Below are positions 1-27,454 of a DNA stretch of 64,000 nt, one piece after another (position 1 is the stretch's first letter; the number at the start of each line of letters is the position of its first letter). A program made the translations under genes and the position numbers. Origin of the DNA: Telmatactis stephensoni. Its lineage: Eukaryota; Cnidaria; Anthozoa; Actiniaria; Isophelliidae. The notes under the pieces are model-generated. The model was not told the origin of the DNA, ran no database searches, and worked only from the letters and a program-made list of their open reading frames with translations. Where the stretch lies: the NCBI GenBank assembly GCA_029948255.1, contig JALIZF010001829.1, forward strand, positions 635,001-699,000, in the 5' to 3' direction.

Positions 1-52
1 GGGGTACGTGGGTGAGCTGGTTTGTCTGTAATACTTTTATGTATTATTTCAG

Positions 53-3000
53 ATCAAGTCATCATACTTGGAGGCATATCTAAGGGAGTCTGCAGCCAGT
101 CAGGTAAGCAACACACAAGACTCCATAATTCTGATAATTCCTCCTGCCTCTCTAACTAGATTTACTGCAACTTTTTACTGAATCCTGGCGAGGCTTTCTC
201 CATACTCTATCTGTGACCTTACCAGCCTGTGTACATCTGTGCCTTTGTAGTCTATATGACCTGCATGTCATTTCTTTCCATCTTTAGCACCCAAATGACC
301 AAAAAATCCTTGACTTACTGTGGAGATACTACGAGAAGACAAAGAATCACTCTGCTGCTGCTAGGATTCTATCGAAACTTGCCGAGAAACAAGGGTAAGT
401 AGCTGTAAATGTTGGCATAAGTTAAGTAGTCCCCATGAACTATGAAACTTTCAGTCAGCTCAGATGGTTTAGCGTCAGTCTTTCAAGCCCGGAGGTCAGA
501 GTTTAGCCCAGTACCACAGGGTCTCTAAATAAAGTCTTGTCGGATAGGGATGCTGAACCGTAGACAGACAGGACCCCGTTGTTCGAAAGTGAGTTAGCGC
601 TCACCCAGAGTTAATTTAAATCTAAGAAAAACCATGGCGTTAACCCTAACCCACTTTCCAACAACTGGGCAACAACGGGAAGATTAGGGCATGGAGTTTG
701 ACCACTACAAGGACCATAGCAATCGGCGAAATGCGGTTGTGGGGACTCTGTCTTCATGGGAATGTAAATCTAAGGCCTGGTTCACACTAGCCCGATAAGG
801 GAAGGCGACTCAGTATTGTATTTATCACATAGAGAAGTTTTTGTACGAGTGGGAAATGTGCCTTCACCGTGTCAGTACCGTGATGGACATTCGATATTTC
901 TACCGTAACCGTGCCGTGCCGTGACCGAGCCGTTTTCACAGTCATACGAAATGTACTCTAGGTGTGAAAAAGGAGAAGTACTACTAATGACAGTACACTT
1001 CTCAGTCTGCGTATGTTGCTGTGTCGCTAATGTAAGTCAGGGTTAAGAAAGCAAAAGGTTTTATTGGTGGGTTGAGTGGGGTCGCAAAGCTACACGGTTC
1101 TTATTGAAGTTGGCGGATTTTGTAGTCACATGACTTGGGTGCTTCTAATAACATCATTGTTTTCTAGTCAAGGCATAAGTCTAGAACAGCGTCTAGAATA
1201 TCTCTCACGTGCTATCATGAGTGCTAAGAGCAGTAATTTAAGAACAAGCTCAAGTTCTGAAGGAGAGTTCTTACACGAATTAGAAGAGAAATTAGAGGTA
1301 AGTGGATAATTGTGTAGGCTAGAACATCGATAGCAACCTGTTTTTCCTGAAAGGGTCTTACACGTTTTGTCGAGATGCATAGGAGTATTTGATTGAATTG
1401 TAAGTTCCTATATAAATCATGTAGCCTAATGATAATAATAATTGGGGGGGGGGGGGGGAAGGACGCTTCATTGGTCCTAAGGAATAACACGTTCTAGTGA
1501 AGAGACACGAATTGCCTTTTCCTTTCAAAGAGTCCATTCCACAGAAATACACAATTTAAAGACTACTTAATTTTTTGTTGTTGTTCATAAACTTGATTGC
1601 ATTAGAATGTTTACAAGTGACCAGATGTAGTCGTATTTTTTATGACAGGTGGCTCGAATACAGATTCAAGTTCACCAGGCCCTCACACGAATGAACACAT
1701 CACGACAGTCAAGAAATATCGAGGAGGCCTTGGCAATTCTTAATGATAGACTAATGGATGTTACTACGGTAAGAGGACATATCAGGGAACAATTTATTCA
1801 GTAATAGCGTTTTTATTTTGTTTTCTTTGAATTCGCTAGTATCTATGAAAAAATTTGCCGAGAATAGTCCGGGCGGATTCTCGTGAACAAACCGCCAAAT
1901 AGGCGTTATTAAATACTTGATTAACTCCACGCTAACTCTAATTATACGAAGCGAGCTGTCTAACGAATAAAAACAGACGAGTGGTATTTCGCTTTGGAAG
2001 TCAACAATTGTGGAAAAATCACCAGTAGTGATTGACGAAAAAAATGATAGCGGTAGTCCAAGAAGAAGAAGAGGAGAAGAGGAGGAAGAGGAGGAGGTGG
2101 TGGTTTAACTTTGAGTGGACGCGATTCAAGAACGTTGAGTCCCAAAATATAATTTGTTATTTAGAATTGTTTACAATGTTTACGACTGTCTTCCCTCTAG
2201 TTATATGGAGAGTTTGCAGATGTATTCATGTTAGCTGAGTGTAAACTTGCCATCGTCCATTGTGCTGGTCATTACGATCCAACGTTAATTGAATCATTAT
2301 GGAAAGAAATTCTAGACAAAGGTGATTATTCTCAATCGCTTATAATGAGGTTATAATTACCCGTTACAGTTTACAGCTTACCATTTTAAAGGTGTGATGA
2401 TGATGGTGGTAATGATGGCGATGGCGGAAGTTGGAGGGAAAATCTGTGTTTGCACAGGAAGCCCACAGCTACTATTAGAAACAGTGTCTTATAAACAGAT
2501 AATTGAAACCTTTGGAACCACGTCTTAATCTCTCTATTGTGTCACGTTTTATTTGTTTTTCCGTTTTCAGCATTTTGGATTAGCGTTAGGAGCGGTTTGG
2601 TGTCTCTTGTGTTACGTTATTAGTTTATCAGATTTCACCATAATGGATTAGAGTTAGCAGCGGTTAAAGCAACGTAAATTTGAATTTAAACCAATTCGGT
2701 AACGCTGTAGGCTCAGAGTATCGCGGGCGGACGAAACCCCGACGGCTGAAATCTGAGCCTAGTAACGCTGCTAACACTAATCGAAGTAGGTGAAATCTGA
2801 TCGTGACACAACAGACACCGAAGACGCTGTTTCTACTAGTAGCTGTGGGCTCCCTGTGGTCGGCTTGTTCGTTCGCATACAAGTTCTCAGTTGGAAAACA
2901 AAACAAAAATGAGATTTTACAGCAAACACAACAATGGGACATGACGTAAACATCACATGGTGTGATATATATGTGATTAGCCTCCTCCGCAGGCAACCTT

Positions 3001-6000
3001 TTGGGCTCCCTGTACGAAATTTTGAGAAGAAAAAAGACTGGCGTCCAGGCCACTACGTGTCTTTAACACAGGAGGCCCACAGCGAAAAAGCGAACAGTTG
3101 CCTGCGGAGGTGGCTAATATGTGATAACAAATTCTAACTTTGTATTACAGAGTTACGTGACACTGCCCGGTGTCCATCCAGAGACCGTATAACTATTCTC
3201 AGTAAGAAGATTGTAACACTTGGTAAAACGTACGTTCATTCAGAGAGGTACTTTCCACTTGGTGAGTATCGAATTCCTGTGTTCATTACAAAGATTACGT
3301 GATTCTCATGACGTAAGTGATTCGGAAAAGCTCTTTTTTTCACCAACTTCACTCAAACATAAGAGCAGTGTTTTCTAAGACACGACCTTTGGTCTTGTAC
3401 AAAATTTGGTATTGGGTGACGAAAATGATGTTATAATTAGTGTGGGCGAGAGTTAACAAATAGGTACTCTAATAAATACACAGATGATGTCAAGATGTGG
3501 TGACAAACAATAAGAAATGACATCTACTGTGCATCTGTTAGAGCACAGACGAACGGGAAAATGGAATTTGTTCAGTTATAGATAGAATATTTATCGAAAT
3601 ATTTCAACCAATCAGAACGCACCTGAGATTCTTTGACGTCATCTGTGCGTAATCACGCATGGTTCTCAACCAATCATATCGAGCGTGTTTATATCCATAA
3701 GAGGCCTTTATAGCACCAAGATATTAGTTTCGAAGACCAAAATATTTATTTGTCAACCTTACAGGTGCAATCATTCTAATGCTGGAAAAAAAGAATGCCG
3801 AACTTAACTGGGAGCCATCGTGGGTGTTTGTAACGATGCTTGAGATTGGTATCCCATTCCCAGTCCTTCACGGCGTATATGATCGACTCTTCAAAGCCAA
3901 GGTATGACCTTAAATTGTTAGATCATTGGGAAGTCCCAAGAACGCGAATTTTACCAGAGTTTCAAGGCACGTAAAAGTTGTGAACGAGGGGGATCTACAA
4001 CTTGGGAATGTCTAATTTTTTCGCGCGAGAAATACTGTCGCCCAAGGTTAGGCTTTTGTTGCCTAACAAAACATAACTAGTTGAATACAAAACTAACTGA
4101 CTAGTTGAATAGGAAGACTGAATTGAAAAATCTTTTGGGCTTTTTATATTCCTGGTAATAAGTAAGCCGTGATGTCATGTCCCAAAGTTCTAACCTGTTA
4201 CCGAATAAAATGTAGAGAATCTGTCTGCGCATGTGTTCGCATTTCATTTTTTTTTTCCGTTTGTTTAACAGTTTCGCTTTTCTTTTTCCGGGGGCTACAA
4301 TAGTGAATTATTCAAGCACTCAAAAGTGTTTGGCAAACTCTGACTTTGAGCGAGAGACCAGGGGCATGAATTGTTTTCGCTTTTTTGTTTTGCTTTATTA
4401 TTTTTTTCCTTCGTCTTTTATGGCTAATGTTTATTTTTTCGCTGACGAAATTACAGTAACTTTTATACTATTAATCATTGCAAGTGTGTTTCAAATGACT
4501 AAAAATTCCCTCGAAAGCTTTACAGATTGGTCCAATCTTTATGTTTAAATTTGTGAGAACAATGATTGAACATTAAAAACAAGCTATTGCTTTAAAGATA
4601 TCTCTATCTAGATTCCAATGGTCGTAGCGTTCGTGCACTTCACGAGTAGGTCGCGATTACCACAGGAAACCCAACTGAGGAGCGAACATACCGACTTATG
4701 AAATCAGTCTAATCTGCATCTTACATGTTCTGTATGTCGATGTTAACTTAATCCACGAGTTATATACGCCGTTAGCGGTTTTTTATCATGTTATTTAGCA
4801 GCCACAGAATCAAGTGTGATAACTCTTGGAGTATTAGAAAATTGCACATTTTCGCAGGTTTGCTTGATAAAACGTTCGCTTTATTTCAACTATTTTTTAG
4901 TTTTCTTTGACAGACATTCCAGTAGGCTATAAAATGGAATTCCAAAAACGCGCATATATGAAAATATTTGAAAATACTCTTGAGAGAGTGCAAGCGAATA
5001 ACGTGTAACTTCGTATAACCATTGTTTTCTTGTTGTGTTTTTTTGCTTTTAAACAAATGCATCCTCTCTCTCTGGCGCTACTTTTCCCCAAAACCCATCC
5101 CACAGGATCCCAAAACATCGGTGTGATGCGCTTTATTGTTGTGTTTAAAGGATCCATGTTGGCAGGCCATGGATAAACCACTGCACATCCTGGAGGTGTT
5201 GTATCATTTATTAACAAGATTTGTGGAGTCGCCTATGCTTATACCACCCTACGAAAGGTAATTGAGATCATGAATTGACAGCAGTGCATTCTGGGAGTGT
5301 TTGAATAACACTAAACAAAAGAACTAAAACCAAAGAAAGCGCTTTCGTCCGATTATCATAGTTTGTAACAGCAAGTGATAACATGACGAGTATGCGCGAA
5401 CCGCTGGACGGAAGTGGCCTCAATTACGGTTTTAACCTGGCTTAGGACTACCTCTCTCACAACGAGAGTCGTATATAGTTTACCCAAAGTTTTTTGGAAC
5501 ATTACAGTCGAGTGCAGAAGTACGAGCAGCTAGAAATTATCCTTTCAAAATTATCCATTTGTCCAGGACAATAGATGTTGGAGACATGCGCAGATGTTAT
5601 ATCACTTGCTGCTATAGTTTGTTGGTATTTCCGATGTTGTTGAAAAGCGGCGTTTTCCCCCAGTTCCTCCTCTCTCTCAGCGCTCGCTTCGCTCTCACCA
5701 AGTCTCCCTCGCTTATGTTTGTAGTAATCTTTTTATCGGCCATTTTTATTGATTTTAAACGGTATTTTTCAATGCTTATTTTCTGTCAAAAAAAAGATAG
5801 GTGGGCTTCCTGTGGTTGAATACATAATTGTTTCAACAAATTGGTAGAAAAAGCAGCAAGTGATAACAACTGCACATGTCTCCAACTTCTATTGTCTTGG
5901 ACAAATGGATAATTTTGAAAGGATAGTTTCTAGCTGTTCATACTTCTGCACTCGACTGTAATGCTCCGAAAAACGTTGGGGAGACTATATACGACTCTCT

Positions 6001-6382
6001 TTATGAGAGAGGTAGCCCCGAGCCAGGTTGAAACCGTAATTGAGGCCACTTCCGTCCAGCGGTTCGCGCATACTCGTCATGTTATCACTTGCTGTTGGTA
6101 TGAGAAAAAACACTTTAGTCCACAGACAACACAAAACGCACCCGCTAGAACTTACATGCATATTACTACTACTACTGATGCTGCAACTACAAGTGCAAGC
6201 CATTGTTTACCATGTTTGTTTGTTTTTGTTTTCTTGTCAGACCTGCTTTTACCACAACGTTGCACGACGCATGCGCAACTTACTTGGTGGAACTTGAGTC
6301 GATCTGCTCACGTGATCGTAGTGTACAAGACATACTGGCTAAATTCAAAGCTCTTCAGTCACGTCTCAAGCGAATGTTGTGA
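53..6382 (+). CDS. NUP155: Nucleoporin NUP155, C-terminal part (9 exons, 5' end outside window)
   Basis: Exons: 53-103, 288-394, 1168-1297, 1649-1768, 2201-2321, 3151-3261, 3765-3901, 5151-5257, 6241-6382. All introns are GT-AG and the phases join without a break, giving 341 residues and a TGA at 6380. The protein matches the C-terminal alpha-solenoid of NUP155/Nup170, a scaffold protein of the nuclear pore inner ring. Recognisable blocks include [79 protein letters not shown] and [13 protein letters not shown]. The upstream beta-propeller and most of the solenoid lie before base 1. Introns carry a diverged SINE, a hairpin MITE, a retroelement fragment and a pair of inverted MITEs. Family assignment is secure by pattern; individual splice sites are by eye. 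Confidence 0.93.
455..775 (+). mobile_element. Diverged tRNA-headed SINE, copy 1 of the family at 16583
   Basis: In a NUP155 intron. It shares blocks with the copy at 16583-16956: a GTCTCTAAATAA / GGTCTTAAAATAA block, a TCTTGTCGGATA block, and a tail block AATCGGCGAAATGCGGTTGT that aligns with AATTGGCGAAAGCTGTCGTG. The promoter boxes are eroded, and an extra palindromic stretch lies near 575-660. Confidence 0.5.
831..962. mobile_element. Hairpin MITE, GTGCCGTG family, copy 1
   Basis: Inverted ends built on TCGTATGACTGTGAAAACGG, with GC-rich CCGTGCCGTG units inside. Related copies lie at 10849-10983 and 24134-24290, with a fragment at about 27745-27775. Flanking sequence reads CTAG/TA, which would fit a TA target duplication. 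No coding potential. Confidence 0.55.
1444..1458. repeat. Poly-G tract (15 G)
   Basis: A homopolymer run of 15 G in a NUP155 intron; length is likely variable and prone to sequencing error. Confidence 0.9.
4495..4795 (+). mobile_element. Retroelement-like dispersed repeat, copy also at 52465-52665
   Basis: In a NUP155 intron. It shares ordered blocks with 52465-52665, including AAAGCTTTACAG, TCCAATCTTT, GCTTTAAAGAT, ACCACAGGA and CCACGAGTTATATAC. The second copy lies directly before a GIY-YIG fragment, so this may be part of the same Penelope-like element. It is diverged and non-coding. Confidence 0.5.
5368..6095. mobile_element. Pair of MITE units in inverted orientation (5368-5613 and 5852-6095)
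   Basis: Each unit is about 245 bp and is itself bounded by inverted copies of GCAAGTGATAAC. The two units are near-complementary over their full length, with about 240 bp between them, so the last intron of NUP155 could fold into a long hairpin in the pre-mRNA. They share a palindrome-prone GGACGGAAGTGGCCTCAATT block. Confidence 0.7.
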
Positions 6383-7155
6383 AAAGGACCACTCTCTCTT
6401 TTCCAATACCAAAAATCTAGCAGCAAACAACTAAGGCTAAAACACAGTTAACAAATCAGTTGTGAATGACCAACTGAAAACTCTCTTTAATAAGTGAAAG
6501 AGCGAAGTGAGAAACGTAACATTGATTTCTTGTTTTCTAAAGTAATACAGTCAAACCTTTCCAAGACCTTGGAGACATTAAGTGGCAGTTGTGCAGAAAT
6601 CCCACTATCATATATGTATAGATCGTATTGATAGCGGGAAAGGTGCTTAGCGGACACTATGGTTTCCTTTAGTAGAGACCACCAATTCAAAGGCATGTTA
6701 TCAACTTCCTGCAACATTACATAGGCTCATTAAACAAGACGCGTTTTTAGATCGCCTCTTTTTCTAGAGGAATATGACTTTCTAGAAGAAAACGTGCTAT
6801 TTGTGGCGTCTAGAAGAGTAGGGTTCCTTAATTTTCGCAAATTTTCTTAAGACCCACCATAGCTTTGACAATGTACAGTATTTCTTAGCTTCTGGTACAA
6901 GTAATCAGTAGATAAAGTACCGTTGTATGGATATCTGATGTATTTCATTACTTAGAACCTGTGTGCATCGACCCTAGCACCAGCCGGACGTAGCGCGCCT
7001 AAAGAAAAGAAAAATAAATTGTCCTAGTTTTTATATTTTTATTTAATGATTTTGCCACAGAGGTGGCGGGATACAGCTACCCAGTTACAAAAATAAACAA
7101 AAACATTTCGATTATCATGTTATGTAGATCTTGATCCCTTTCCCTTTCGGCTACC
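6383..7155 (+). other. NUP155 3' flank, probable 3' UTR
   Basis: Begins right after the NUP155 stop. It contains no recognisable coding sequence or strong repeat. An AATAAA-like string near 7011 is a possible but unproven polyadenylation signal. Confidence 0.4.
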
Positions 7156-7375
7156 TTGTAAAAGGATCGGGTATGCTCGTCGTATCTCGTAGGGGGAAAA
7201 ATCAGCGATTTGGTATCTTTTAGGGTGCTAAAATTGAAGTTTAGAGTTTTAGCATTTCCTGGTCTCTCTTAGGGTATCAATATCTTGTTCTCAAATGGAA
7301 GAAATTTGCCCAACAAAAGCGTGTCGACCGTTCAATTTTATGTTCATTGCCTTGTTATCGCTGGTATCTCTGATT
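7156..7375 (+). mobile_element. hAT-like MITE fragment (family of 14732 and 18332), truncated
   Basis: Begins TTGTAAAAGGATCGGGTATG and follows the family body (GCGATTTGGTATCTTTTAGG, CAAATGGAAGAAATTTGCCC) to GCTGGTATCTCT, where it breaks off. It has lost its G-rich outer end and the right inverted terminus, so it has no target duplication. Confidence 0.75.
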
Positions 7376-7384
7376 TAAAATGAT

Positions 7385-7545
7385 TTACACGTCAAAAGAA
7401 ACTTTAATCTATCCCTAGAGTACTTGCTGTGGATTTTTTTTTTTTTTTTTTGAAATTTGTTTTTTTGCCGCGACGCATTTTGCGATCAAACAGCGGAGGT
7501 GCGCTTCAAACAAAACCCAGTCAAACCACCTTAAGGACGTTCGCG
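7385..7545 (-). repeat. Dispersed repeat with CAGCGGAGGTGCG core, copy 1 of 3
   Basis: Related copies lie on the opposite strand at 48700-48900 and 59135-59290. Shared blocks are CATCCCTAGACTTGCTGT, GATCAAACAGCGGAGGTGCG and AAACAAAACCCAGTC. A poly-T run at 7434-7450 interrupts this copy. No open frame; probably a non-autonomous element of unknown class. Confidence 0.6.
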
Positions 7546-7686
7546 GGCAAAAAAGTTTACCATGTTTTTTTCCCTCATGTTTCGCATGGTGAGACAATGT
7601 CATTATGGAAGTTCAAAGAGCAAATAAAAAATGGGGGTCACCGTGCTCGTTGAGGAATGAGACGACATCAATGTACACCAACTTTC

Positions 7687-8760
7687 TCATCGAAGATCGA
7701 TTGCGCGCCAAGAGGTAAGGTATTTTTCGAGGTACGCCCCCTGCCACACCCATTTTGCTGAGACAACGCCCACTTTGACATCTGTGCGTAACTCCATAAC
7801 AAACATCGTTGAGTTACGTAACTCGAACCCAACAGAATGAAACTTTATTTTCGAGTTACACGCTGATTCCATAACTCGATCGCGATTCTAAAAGTCGAAA
7901 ATACTTTTTCGAGTTACACTTTTTGGAATTGTTGTGGTTAATTATTTTTTAATCCAATTATTGCTCGAAAATTGGCACTTCTCGAAAATTCTAACATCTA
8001 TGTAATTTGTCGGGAATAACAAGTGAAACTCTCGACCAAATCCACTCCAACAATGATGTTCTTGTCATGTCTGGTAGGCTATAAATTTTAAATTTGGATT
8101 CCTTAAAAAATTCTGCAGAAAATCGTCAAAAAGAGCAAAGTCAGAAAAGAAAACACCGATCGGTTCACTCGCTGTCTCATACATGTGAATGTGTTCTCTG
8201 TCGCGCCAATGTTTATGCTAACGTCGACCCTAATCAGATCCGCTAAAACACCGTATCACAGAAGAAGGGAAACGTTAAGTCAACAAAATTCTGCTCCCAA
8301 TGCTGATCATTTTATATGTTTTTTATCGTTTGCAGACGTTATAATTACAGTCTTCATAATTTAAAAGTGCTACTTGCAGTTCCCGGCCTACTCGGGAATA
8401 AAACTATAAACTCGGTAGTACAGGCCCGGGAAGAAGCAAAGCTCGATCGATGGCTGCGAAAGAGTAGAGCAATGATTTGAAATAGCCACAACAATTCCAA
8501 TAAGTGTAACTCGAAAAAGTATTTTTCGACTTTTAGAATCGAGTTACGGAATTACCGCGTAACTCGAAAGTAAAGTTTCATTCTATCAGTGGGCGGTTCG
8601 AGTTACGTAACTCGGCTTTGATTTCAACGATGTTTGTCATCGAGTTACGCACTGATGTCAAAGTGGGCGTTGCCTCACCAAAATGGGCGTGGCTGGGCGC
8701 ACAACTCGAAAATCGTGTAACTCGAAAATCGTAACTCGAATTTTTCCTGCCCTCGCGTAC
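7687..8760. mobile_element. Foldback element, arms rich in TAACTCGA
   Basis: Arms at about 7687-7945 and 8470-8760 are inverted copies, sharing CCCACTTTGACATC, ACTTTTTCGAGTTACACTT and GGAATTGTTGTGG. The eight-base CGAGTTAC/GTAACTCG motif occurs many times in both arms and both orientations. The 520-bp loop has no recognised gene. Exact ends and target duplication were not fixed. Confidence 0.65.
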
Positions 8761-8764
8761 CAAT

Positions 8765-9430
8765 CTATACGAGTCGATCGAGCAAATAGATCATTTTTTT
8801 TGTAGAAAAACTAAATGGATTGCTCAATGTTTAGTAACACGACCGCTTGATACCCCATGGAATAAAAGTATGTGTAAATATTTGTAAATACTTAAAAATA
8901 GCTGTTGTTTTTAATTCGAATTGGCAGCCATCAGCGACGTTTTTGCCGAGACGTAGCTCGAAGTTGTCGCGGAAATCTGTGTTTTTATTATGATTTTACC
9001 ATACAGGGTTTTTTTCTCAAATTTAGAATGTTGACAGCTTATGTTATTCTTAATCAAACATTGAAATAAAGAGTGGGGGTCACCGTATTCGTTTCCGAGA
9101 TATTGAGCCGTAAGAGAATTTGGCCGCCATCTTGAATACCGAGAGGAGACTGGGTCCAGTAGAATCTTTTCCATCCTTTTTTCTGCAGTTTTTAAATTTG
9201 AACGATTTTTTTCCTCGATAAAATTCCTTTTTTAATTTTTTTTCTTTTTCAAAATAATTTCCATTTAAAAAAATCGAAAAAGTCATTACCGAAAAAATTC
9301 TTTTAGGCCGCCATCTTGGATTTATTGAGGTAGCGCGCGCTAGCGTCAATCTCGTACCCAGAGCCTGCGGTCCTCTTGGTCAGCGACCGAGAAACGAAAG
9401 GCTCTGGCCAATACAAATTTTTGATCGAGA
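8765..9430. other. Intergenic, old repeats, no gene seen
   Basis: Contains two GGCCGCCATCTTG strings (about 9120 and 9307) and a GGGGGTCACCGT string shared with 7633. These suggest decayed repeats; nothing coding is recognisable. Confidence 0.4.
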
Positions 9431-9464
9431 GCTTATTTTTACGCAGTGTCTAGATGTCCGGCAT

Positions 9465-10060
9465 CCGGTCACAACCTTCAAAAGACTAAATGCTAAAGAT
9501 AAAGCTAGGGTTTAAATTAATTTATTAATTTATTTTCCATTAATTTGTTAAGAAATTTGTTAAGAACTGTCAAGCGCTTGTAGTGAGCTCGATGGATTTA
9601 AAACTGAGCAAATTCTTTAACCTGGGCACAGAGTACGAAACACTTATTTGAGACACTCAGAAAATTTTGCACGGTTGCAAAAATTACTATATGCCCGGCA
9701 GTCGAATTTCTTTTTTAAAATGCAACAAAAACAACTAAGAATCAAGGCATCAAAACACTCTATCTTTGTTCAGAAAACACAAGCGCTTTTCTTGTGCTCA
9801 GATGGGTTTGAATCAGCAAATTCTTCAGCCTTGGCACAGCAAGAGGGTCCTAGAGTACGAAGAACGCTCGACTGCCGGTCACAACCTTCAAAAGTCTAAA
9901 TGCCCGGCAGTCTGAATTTTTTTTTTTTTAAATCAATAAAAAAAGTAGATTCAAGGCATCGAATTCCTCTATCTTTGTTGGGAAATGTCAAGCGCTTTTC
10001 TTGAGCTCAGATGGGTTTGAAGATTCTTTGAATTTGAGCGAAACGTCTCCATGTGGACAG
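9465..10060. repeat. Three degenerate direct repeats of about 190-250 bp
   Basis: Units starting near 9465, 9690 and 9900 share GGTCACAACCTTCAAAAG, AAATGCCCGGCAGTC, CTCTATCTTTGTT, GTCAAGCGCTTTTCTTG and GCTCAGATGGGTTTGAA. A short inverted piece (AAGAAAAGCGCTTGACATTT) lies at 10250, and a similar string at 38948. This looks like a locally duplicated mobile repeat. Confidence 0.55.
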
Positions 10061-10309
10061 GGCCCGATGGAAAAACTCAATCTTACACAGCAGTGAGTTT
10101 TACCAACTCCGGCAAACTATATAATAACTTTATTTATTAGTATCATGCAACGAATTATATAATTTTTTGCTTTTTGAAAATTTGAAAATTCTTAATTGAA
10201 AAGAAAAGTCGTGAAGAGATGACTACTACAGAGGATGGCTTCTCACTCAAGAAAAGCGCTTGACATTTCTCAACAAAGATAGACCTGACGAACGTGTAGA
10301 ACCTGGCCA

Positions 10310-10848
10310 AAGCCAAGACATTCTTATGTGGTGTTCAATAAATTAGAATCTATTTATTCATTCCTAAAAGAAAAAACTCATCTGGCAGATTATAGATCGG
10401 GTGTTTTTATTATGGAAATATACAGAAAACTGATAAAATAAAATATCAGGCAAGCAATTAAATCAAAGTATTCTAGTCGTAGAAAAATATAAATTTGTAC
10501 AGTTGCCAAAAAGGTTTCCCTATATATATAATTAACAATTACATTAGCCTCAGGCTGCATGTCTAATGGGAAGGATAATTCCTCTTTCTCTCGATCCCTT
10601 CCACTTTCCCTTCCGCTCTCCCCTTCTCCTAAGTGTTTCAAGTCACTTGACTTGGCGCCTGATTCAATGAACCGGGCTGCCTCGGTTTCCCATAAAATCG
10701 TAACAACAAAGTTCTGTGTGCTTTATAGAGAAGCCGGTACTCGGCAGACTAAATCAAACCAGACCGGTTCATATAATTAAAGCCAGTCGGGCCCTTGGGA
10801 ATTATCAGCTTTGAGGTCTCCTGCTTCAGTTGGTCGTGTGTCTATATA
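10310..10848. other. Intergenic, no gene seen
   Basis: AT-rich, with a CT-rich stretch at about 10580-10625. No coding signal or clear repeat family recognised. Confidence 0.4.
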
Positions 10849-10983
10849 CTAGTACAGATTTCGTATGAATGTGAAAAGTTCGCGGCGCGGTTACGGCAGA
10901 ACTTTCGAATGTTTTGATAGGAAACACGGCACTGACACGGGCACGGCACGGTCCTTTTCACACTCATACGAAATCTGCACTAT
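10849..10983. mobile_element. Hairpin MITE, GTGCCGTG family, copy 2
   Basis: Inverted ends GATTTCGTATGAATGTGAAA and TTTCACACTCATACGAAATC surround GGCACTGACACGGGCACGGC-type sequence; the same family is found at 831 and 24134. Confidence 0.65.
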
Positions 10984-12544
10984 ATATCGTACTTCTGCCG
11001 CAATTCTGTTCTGGGACAGATGCAATGATTTGTAGTTCTGTTTGTTCAGCATCATTTAGCTGAGTTAACTGTCCCAGAATGCATTGCTGCAGCAGACTAG
11101 TGATATAATCTATTGTCTTATACAAGCACGGTGGAGCCATTTGTTTGGAACATTGACGTAAAACTAATTGAAATTATCAGACCGACAATGATACTGAATA
11201 TTATTTGCCACTGAGATCATGTATTTAGCTATTTTCAAATAAAAATCTGCTTGGTTTGTATATTGCATTCAAAGACCAGAGGGGATCTTCTGCATCACGT
11301 TCTTATTTCAGTCCACAGTACAATAATGCGGGTTTTTTTCAATACCACACAACATATCAAACAATTCCCAATAAAAGAGGTCGAGTTCGCACCGCTTCAA
11401 CTCTATTCCATATATGAGCAGGCATTACCTTATTTGGAAGTCACGTTGATCCATTTTTGTTGCATGATTTTTCTGCCATTTAGAATGTACGGTCGAACAT
11501 TTCATCAAAACTTGGAGCAATTGTAGCCACGAAACATTACATTGTCCTCCATCTTGAAAATAGCTTTGAAACCTCGCATTTCGATAAGAGGCCAATAGTA
11601 AAATTCCACTGGAAGCCCGCGCGAACGCCACCAATTGTTTGATATTTTTAGACAGCCATTGGCGCCTTAATTCACATAAGTTCATTGTGTGGTCATTGAC
11701 GATAGCAGCTCTTTCTTGGCCAACACGGCCCCCGCATGATCTGAACCCGGCTCACGAACGATCCAGAATGCATCTCGGTTTAAGAATGCAATACGCAACT
11801 AGTTCTTCAAGCTACAATTGTACATATTTACAATACAAAAATAAAGGGATAAAATAGGCACCCTTATTCCATAGAGATTTACAATGCTATACATCATGGG
11901 TCAGGAAGCCTTTGGTCGGGTTCGGGATTCAAATCAGGTCTTCGCAGAAGGTTTTTTAGTTGACTTTCAAATTTTGCCAGCAGTTTTGAAAATCCCTTGT
12001 CCACAGATACACGATTAAAGTCGGACAACTTTATAGACTGGTTTTCTGAAAACGCGTTAGGAAATAAGAAAAATTATTCAAATAATCCTAGTAATGTTTT
12101 ATATTAATCAAAAAGTAGTTCTCAAGAACTCAGTCCGCTGAAGAACCAGCGATACTGACTGACTGAAGTATTGTCAGATGAGTACGTGGCATTCCGTGAT
12201 TCTATGATTGACACGATGAGTTACTCCTGTCGACAGTTTGTATTAGCATCTCATATGATAACAAGGTCAATAGCATTTGATGCCTGTTGGTCTTTCGTTT
12301 TCTCCTTCTTTCTCTCTTGCATACACAGGCTGCCAGCAACGAAGGCCCTTTTACGAGGAATGCCATGTATTCGCTACGTGAGCTCACCGTAGACCTCTAT
12401 TTTACCCTTTCCTCCCTATGTTTTATATCGTCAATTAAGTCCACGGTTTTTGCTTCAATTTTCTCTCCTTTCCAATATATTTTTTACACCTCCATGTACG
12501 TACAACAGTCTAACACATACACCACTACATTCCAATCATTCGTT
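10984..12544. other. Intergenic between converging NUP155 and GH10 genes
   Basis: No recognised exon. It probably holds the 3' UTR of the GH10 gene. The local open frames have no family resemblance. Confidence 0.35.

Positions 12545-27454
<14,910 letters not shown>

Noticed and set aside
2664..3053. 129-codon minus-strand frame in a NUP155 intron
   Set aside because: Lies antisense within an intron, has no family motif, and overlaps repeat-like inverted blocks (GCCTCCTCCGCAGGCAAC and its inverse).
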